NCBI GenBank assembly: GCA_030625775.1
Contig: DAOUQC010000055.1
Span: 1-34,679 of the forward strand
Length of the DNA stretch: 34,679 nt
Reading direction: 5' to 3'
DNA from: Verrucomicrobiota bacterium
Lineage (GTDB): Bacteria > Verrucomicrobiota > Verrucomicrobiia > Verrucomicrobiales > DEV007
Every line of letters begins with the position of its first letter. Positions within the stretch are counted from its first letter, which is position 1. Below the pieces are notes generated by a model. It was not told the origin of the DNA, made no database searches, and was given only the letters and a program-made list of their open reading frames with translations. This document shows, piece after piece, positions 30,417 to 34,679 of this stretch. A program made the translations under genes and the position numbers.

Positions 30417-32204
30417 ATGAAAAAAGGATCCGCTCATTTTGCCATTGTTTTTGTGTTTTGTGGACTTCTTTCAGCACAGGCAGCAGACGAACGCCATGCC
30501 TATTTTGGCGAAACCCACTTGCACACGTCCTATTCACTGGATGCCTATCTTGGTGGCACCCGATTGACGCCATCCGACTCCTATCGTTATGCCAAAGGCG
30601 AGGCGGTGACGGTTAATGGGAAGGAAGTGTTCCACAAGCGCCCCTTGGATTTTGCTGCGGTGACCGATCACGCTGAATACATCGGGGAAATGTATTCGAC
30701 GCTCAATGAAGGGGCTCCGGGGCATGATCAACAGCTCTTGAAAGATCTGCGTTCGATGACGGATCTCGAAGAACGACAGAAGTGGTTCATGAAATATGTG
30801 GTCTCAGCCAATCGGGGAGCGAATCCCCAGCACCCACCCTTTTTTGCCGGGCAGGAAACGGTGAAGAGCGCGTGGCAGATCATCATCGATGCAGCAGAAA
30901 AACACAATGATCCCGGCAAGTTCACTGCATTGATAGGCTTTGAGTGGAGTGGTGCTCCCAAGGGCGGCAACCTGCATCGCAATGTCATTTTCCGTGATGC
31001 CAATGTGCCGGATTCTCCAATAAGTTATATCGATGTGAATCGTGAGGACGGCTTGTGGCAATGGATGCGGAAACAGGAAGCGAAGGGAATCAAAGCTCTG
31101 GCGATTCCGCACAATTCCAATGCCAGCAAAGGCATGATGTTTCCCTCAAGCAATGCGGCCGGTGATCCGATGGATAAGGACTACGCTCAGACACGTCAAC
31201 ACTTTGAACCGCTGATCGAGATGATGCAGGTGAAAGGGAATTCTGAAGTGCATCGCAAGTTCTGGGAAGCCGATGAATTTGCCAATTTTGAGAATGCGGA
31301 TTCGATTCAAAATTCGAGCGGACGAATTTTTAAGAAGAAGGATTTTGTGCGTGAGGGTTTGAAAATCGGATTGGGCTTTGAGCAGAAGCTTGGGGTGAAC
31401 CCTTTTAAATACGGTTTTATTGGAGGCACGGACAATCACAACGGCCTGATGTCAGATCTGGCGGAGGACAGTTTCATAGGAGCGCACGGGCCGGAGGATG
31501 GTTCTGTGGAAGTTCGCAGGACGGGTAATGTGACCGGCTGGATCGACGGCAAGGATCTCAGTATTGGATCGATTGCTGGAGTGTGGGCCACGGAAAATAC
31601 TCGGGCTGCGATCTGGGATGCGATGAAGCGACGTGAAACGTTTGCCAGCAGTGGGCCGCGGATCAAAGTGCGTCTGTTTGGCGGCGTGGATTTGCCCGCT
31701 GACCCGGCTGACGCTAAAATCCTGGTTCGTCAGGGTTATGAACTTGGCGTGCCAATGGGAGGAGATCTGGGATCAATTGGTGCCGCGCCGACCTTCACGG
31801 TTTACGCGATGAAGGATCAGGACGGAGCGAATCTGGATCGGATTCAGATCATTAAGGGCTGGGTGGACAAGAAGGGGGAATTGCATGAGAAGATTGTCAA
31901 TGTGGTGTGGTCAGGTAAGCGGACGGTAGGAAGTAATGGGAAACTTCCAGTTGTTGGCAATACGGTAGATTTAAAAACAGCGAAGTTCCAAAACACCATT
32001 GGCAATACGGTGCTGATGGGAAGTTGGAAGGACGAGGGTTTTGATTCCGAGCAGCATGCATTTTATTATGCTCGCGCAATTGAGATTCCTACCCCACGTT
32101 GGAGCACCTATGATGCGGTGCGGAATAATTTACCCTTACTCAAGGATGTTCAGGCAACAATTCAGGAGCGGGCCTGGACTTCACCGATTTGGTATGCACC
32201 ATGA
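30417..32204 (+). CDS. DUF3604 protein (secreted PHP-like hydrolase), second copy
   Basis: Protein of 595 residues, signal peptide FAIVFVFCGLLSAQAA. It is a paralogue of the DUF3604 protein at 25749. Metal-like motifs are conserved in the same order: FGETHLHTSYSLDAYLGG (near 31-48), AVTDHAEYIGE, LIGFEWSGAPKGGNLHRNV, AIPHNSNASKG and GGTDNHNG (near 336-343; Asn replaces Ser of the first copy's TDSH). The ends are almost identical in pattern (NVVWSGKR, EIPTPRWSTYDAV, ERAWTSPIWYAP). Two divergent copies in one cluster suggest different substrates or consecutive steps. It lies 52 bases after the sulfatase and 46 before the DUF2092 gene, consistent with one operon. Confidence 0.9.
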   Translation: MKKGSAHFAIVFVFCGLLSAQAADERHAYFGETHLHTSYSLDAYLGGTRLTPSDSYRYAKGEAVTVNGKEVFHKRPLDFAAVTDHAEYIGEMYSTLNEGAPGHDQQLLKDLRSMTDLEERQKWFMKYVVSANRGANPQHPPFFAGQETVKSAWQIIIDAAEKHNDPGKFTALIGFEWSGAPKGGNLHRNVIFRDANVPDSPISYIDVNREDGLWQWMRKQEAKGIKALAIPHNSNASKGMMFPSSNAAGDPMDKDYAQTRQHFEPLIEMMQVKGNSEVHRKFWEADEFANFENADSIQNSSGRIFKKKDFVREGLKIGLGFEQKLGVNPFKYGFIGGTDNHNGLMSDLAEDSFIGAHGPEDGSVEVRRTGNVTGWIDGKDLSIGSIAGVWATENTRAAIWDAMKRRETFASSGPRIKVRLFGGVDLPADPADAKILVRQGYELGVPMGGDLGSIGAAPTFTVYAMKDQDGANLDRIQIIKGWVDKKGELHEKIVNVVWSGKRTVGSNGKLPVVGNTVDLKTAKFQNTIGNTVLMGSWKDEGFDSEQHAFYYARAIEIPTPRWSTYDAVRNNLPLLKDVQATIQERAWTSPIWYAP

Positions 32205-32250
32205 ACAATAGCCTTGTAGATAAGTAGAAATAATAATAAATTTTAAACAC

Positions 32251-33036
32251 ATGAACAGATACATAAAACCCAAGTTCTTATTTCTGACGGCCTTGGCAGG
32301 CCTGGTGACCTCACCGTTTTATTCGTTTGCTGAAGACAAACAAGAAGGATCCGCCGTTGATCCGATGGCGGCAAAAATCATCAAAAGGGCGGCGGATCAT
32401 CTGGCAGCAGCTAAACAATTCTCCGTCTCGGCAGAAATCTGGCAGGATCTAGAAGAAGAGGATGGCACGATGCTCCAGTTTACTAAACTCGGCGAAATCA
32501 AAGTCAGGCGTCCTAATGGATTCCGCATCGATATCAAAACTGATGTGCCCAAGCGCAGCTTTTATTACGATGGCAAGAGTGTGAGTGTTCAGGATCACCA
32601 GAAAGGGTTTTATGCCAGTGCTGCCGCACCGGCGACGATTGATAAAATGCTCGATGCCATTGATGAAAAATTTGATATGACCATGCCGCTTGAGGATCTT
32701 CTGGTCAGTAAGCCTTTTGGTGGAGCTGCAAAAAATGCCAAGTCAGGGCAGTATCTCGGTAAGGAACCTGTATTGGGAAAACTTTGTCATCATGTCGCAT
32801 TTCAGGGAGAGCACGTCGATTGGCAGGTATGGGTGAATGAAGGAGCTGTTCCGACCATTCGTAAAGTTGTGATCAGTTTTATAGAGGAAGAAGGTGTGCC
32901 TCAGTTCACTGCGATATTTTCCAAGTGGGACACAACGACGGCATTGCCCGCTTATGTGTTCACTCACGAACCAGCACCTGGTGCGGTTAAAATCGAATTG
33001 CTGCCGGCCGAAAAAGAAGCGGAATCTGCTAAATAA
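32251..33036 (+). CDS. DUF2092 protein, periplasmic LolA-like fold
   Basis: Protein of 261 residues with signal peptide (FLFLTALAGLVTSPFYSFA). It shows the DUF2092 layout: KIIKRAADHLAAAKQFSVSA, then RRPNGFRIDIKT, RSFYYDGKSVSVQDHQKGFY, DQ-like DLLVSKPFGG and HHVAFQGEHVDWQVWVN, ending in strands about AIFSKWDTTTAL. The family resembles LolA/LppX-type lipid-binding beta sheets, so a periplasmic hydrophobic carrier role is conceivable. It is co-transcribed between the second DUF3604 gene and the DUF6515-like gene. Function is inferred from family and context only. Confidence 0.85.
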   Translation: MNRYIKPKFLFLTALAGLVTSPFYSFAEDKQEGSAVDPMAAKIIKRAADHLAAAKQFSVSAEIWQDLEEEDGTMLQFTKLGEIKVRRPNGFRIDIKTDVPKRSFYYDGKSVSVQDHQKGFYASAAAPATIDKMLDAIDEKFDMTMPLEDLLVSKPFGGAAKNAKSGQYLGKEPVLGKLCHHVAFQGEHVDWQVWVNEGAVPTIRKVVISFIEEEGVPQFTAIFSKWDTTTALPAYVFTHEPAPGAVKIELLPAEKEAESAK

Positions 33037-33058
33037 TTAATCCTCAAATAACAGGAAC

Positions 33059-33646
33059 ATGAAAATCAGTAATAAAAAATCGAAGAAAGTATTCACGCTT
33101 TGTACCGTCGCAGCGCTTGGTGCTTCACTCATCAGTCTTGATGCCCGGGGACGTGGAGGTGGGCGTAGCGTCAGCCGAAGTCGCAGTGTAAGCCGTGGCA
33201 GTGTTCACCGCAGTAGTAGCAGCGTGCACCGCAGCACAAGTGTGAACAGGAACAGCAATGTGAATGTTAACCGAAACGTCAATCGGTCTCGTCATGTCGA
33301 TGTTGATGTCAATCGGCACTATCATAGGCGAGGAGTTGGTGTAGGGGTGGCTGCAGGACTTGTGACGGGAGCTGTGATAGGTGCCGCAATCGCAACTCCG
33401 CCAAGGGGTTACCGCACGGTCTATGTGAGTGGCGCTCCCTATGCCTATTACGGAGGGGTGTATTACCAACCCGCTGCGACCGGTTATGTGGTAGCGGCAC
33501 CCCCGATTGGTGTAATTGTTCCCACCTTGCCTCCTGGATCAACCGCGACCGTGGTCGATGGGGTGACCTATTTTGTATTTAATGATCTTTTTTATAAACC
33601 TGTGATGGTGGGAGGGGTTACTCAATATCAAACGGTTCAGCTTTAG
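33059..33646 (+). CDS. DUF6515-like secreted protein with Ser/Arg/Asn-rich linker
   Basis: Protein of 195 residues. After a basic start and signal-like segment (VFTLCTVAALGASLISLDA), residues about 30-90 are low complexity: SRSVSRGS and NVNVNRNVNRS repeats rich in Ser, Arg, Asn, His and Val. A Gly/Ala hydrophobic stretch (GVGVGVAAGLVTGAVIGAAIA) follows, then a conserved C-terminal part with GAPYAYYGGVYYQP, VIVPTLPPGSTATVVDGVTY and FNDLFYKPVMVGG, which matches DUF6515-type proteins. It probably sits in the periplasm or outer membrane. It starts 22 bases after the DUF2092 gene and is the last gene before the sulfurtransferase. No enzymatic motif seen. Confidence 0.82.
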   Translation: MKISNKKSKKVFTLCTVAALGASLISLDARGRGGGRSVSRSRSVSRGSVHRSSSSVHRSTSVNRNSNVNVNRNVNRSRHVDVDVNRHYHRRGVGVGVAAGLVTGAVIGAAIATPPRGYRTVYVSGAPYAYYGGVYYQPAATGYVVAAPPIGVIVPTLPPGSTATVVDGVTYFVFNDLFYKPVMVGGVTQYQTVQL

Positions 33647-33690
33647 AAAAATTGACCCTGTGAAGCGACAAACAACGGGTTAAAAGGCTT

Positions 33691-34518
33691 ATGACAGAAC
33701 TAGGATTCCCCGGAAACTTGGTATCTGCAGACTGGCTGCAGCAGCATCTGCAAAATGACAATCTGGTTGTTCTGGATGCCTCCTGGCACTTGCCTGCCAA
33801 AGAACGCAACGGTCGAGAAGAATGGGAGAGTATGCGCATTCCGAGCGCTGGTTTTTTTGATTATCATGATGAAATAAAAGATCATGATACGGATTTGCCG
33901 CACATGTTTCCGGAAGAGGAATTGTTCGCCGAGTCGGTGCGGAATCTGGGGGTGAATGACGATAACCTGGTGGTGGTATATGATGCCAATTCTATGTTCT
34001 CGAGTCCCAGAGCCTGGTGGATGTTTCGTGCCATGGGGCATGAACGGGTAGCGGTGCTCGATGGTGGATTGCAGGCATGGCAGGAGGCGGGGCATCCGGT
34101 TGAGACTGAACGTGTAAATGACCCAGATAAGGGAAATTTTATGGCGGAAAAAAATGAGCGTTTTATCAATTCTGAAGATGTCATGAGTCGTTTATCCTGT
34201 GAAGATACGAGGATTCTGGATGCACGTTCCGATGACCGATATGCCGCAGGGCGTATGCCTGGTGCAAAAAACCTGCCCTATGCGGAATTACTTCAGGACG
34301 GAAAGATGAAGTCGGTGGAAGAATTGAAACGCATTTTTTTGTCAGCTGTCGATGGGCGGAAACAATTGCTCTGTTCCTGTGGTTCTGGTGTTACTGCCTG
34401 CGTCCTGGCTTTGGGTGCAGAGCGTGCTGGTTTTGAGAATGTTGTTGTTTATGATGGCTCTTGGACGGAATGGGGAGCGAAGGGGGCGGGTTTCCCGATT
34501 GAGGGGGCCGCTGATTGA
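33691..34518 (+). CDS. sseA: Sulfurtransferase, 3-mercaptopyruvate type (SseA)
   Basis: Protein of 275 residues made of two rhodanese domains: an inactive N-terminal domain (VVLDASWHLPAKER, IPSAGFFDYHDE, VVYDANSMFSSPRAWWMF, VLDGGLQAW) and a C-terminal domain with RILDARSDDRY, RMPGAKNLPYAEL and the active loop CGSGVTA at Cys230. The CGSGVTA loop favours 3-mercaptopyruvate over thiosulfate as sulfur donor (thiosulfate enzymes usually have CRKGVT). Cytoplasmic, no signal peptide. It lies 44 bases after the DUF6515-like gene in the same direction. A link to the sulfatase through sulfur metabolism is possible, but not supported beyond proximity. Confidence 0.92.
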   Translation: MTELGFPGNLVSADWLQQHLQNDNLVVLDASWHLPAKERNGREEWESMRIPSAGFFDYHDEIKDHDTDLPHMFPEEELFAESVRNLGVNDDNLVVVYDANSMFSSPRAWWMFRAMGHERVAVLDGGLQAWQEAGHPVETERVNDPDKGNFMAEKNERFINSEDVMSRLSCEDTRILDARSDDRYAAGRMPGAKNLPYAELLQDGKMKSVEELKRIFLSAVDGRKQLLCSCGSGVTACVLALGAERAGFENVVVYDGSWTEWGAKGAGFPIEGAAD

Positions 34519-34593
34519 ACGAGAATAGGGAAAGATGTCAAAAAATCAATCCCCACAGTTTACTGCCAAATTTATAACTGAAGGGACTTTATT

Positions 34594-34679
34594 ATGTTGG
34601 ACATAATGGGTCAGAACAACGGTCGTCTTTGTGACGGTGTTTCCCGTCGGGACTTTTTTGCATTGGTGCTTTGGGTAGG
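34594..34679 (+). CDS. DUF1501 protein, 5' fragment cut by the window end
   Basis: The first 28 codons are present, giving MLDIMGQNNGRLCDGVSRRD and then FFALVLW. The GRLCDGVSRRDF pattern is the typical twin-arginine start of DUF1501 (sulfatase-like fold) proteins, which are abundant in Verrucomicrobiota and Planctomycetota and usually pair with a DUF1549/DUF1553 gene. An AAGGGA ribosome-binding site lies about 8 bases before the ATG. The rest continues beyond the window. Confidence 0.75.
   Translation, partial: MLDIMGQNNGRLCDGVSRRDFFALVLWV

Noticed and set aside
1-34679. CRISPR array, insertion sequence, phage or conjugation genes.
   Set aside because: No regularly spaced long repeats, transposase, integrase or structural phage motifs were found in any frame.

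Overview
This window reads as a chromosomal segment of a Verrucomicrobiota-type bacterium, or a close PVC relative. The support is indirect: a DUF1501-type N-terminus at the right edge, a secreted FGly sulfatase beside DUF3604 proteins, many secreted enzymes, often weak Shine-Dalgarno sites and a base composition near 50% GC. I see no rRNA, tRNA, CRISPR array, transposase or phage gene. Coding density is high and no gene-free gap exceeds about 215 bases.

Left part (1-5000): an S4-domain Hsp15-like RNA-binding protein, a secreted LptA/OstA-like protein, a convergent BCP-type peroxiredoxin, a two-gene unit (tandem-DUF3592 membrane protein plus a small beta-rich partner) and a small P-loop ATPase preceded by a pair of REP-like palindromes.

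Heavy-metal efflux block (4573-12865): a Cys-rich putative lipoprotein, then TolC/CusC-like, CusB-like and CusA-like subunits of a copper/silver-type RND pump, then a free-standing secreted DUF3347-like protein. The adaptor has two heavy-metal-binding domains, a His/Met-rich linker and its own C-terminal DUF3347 domain; the separate small protein repeats that last module. The pump carries extra membrane segments absent from E. coli CusA. A CehA/McbA-like PHP metallohydrolase (12979-14841) follows.

Minus-strand block (14869-19175): a low-GC small membrane protein, a strong hairpin terminator, and a compact four-gene operon, dhaK - dhaL - lsrF-like - TIM-barrel sugar isomerase/epimerase. This combines a two-subunit dihydroxyacetone-type kinase with an aldolase-fold enzyme very close to LsrF, so it looks like a route that phosphorylates a ketose or dione and cleaves it to DHAP. 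The substrate is unknown. It is my best candidate for an undescribed pathway.

Right part (19360-34679): an addB-addA pair (ATGA overlap) for double-strand-break end processing; then a co-oriented envelope cluster of DUF3604 hydrolase, COG4313-type outer-membrane protein, arylsulfatase, second DUF3604 hydrolase, DUF2092 protein and DUF6515-like protein, all with export signals; then a 3-mercaptopyruvate-type sulfurtransferase and the start of a DUF1501 gene cut by the window edge.

Several short intergenic gaps hold degenerate 7-bp tandem repeats, and one holds an 8-bp tandem repeat.
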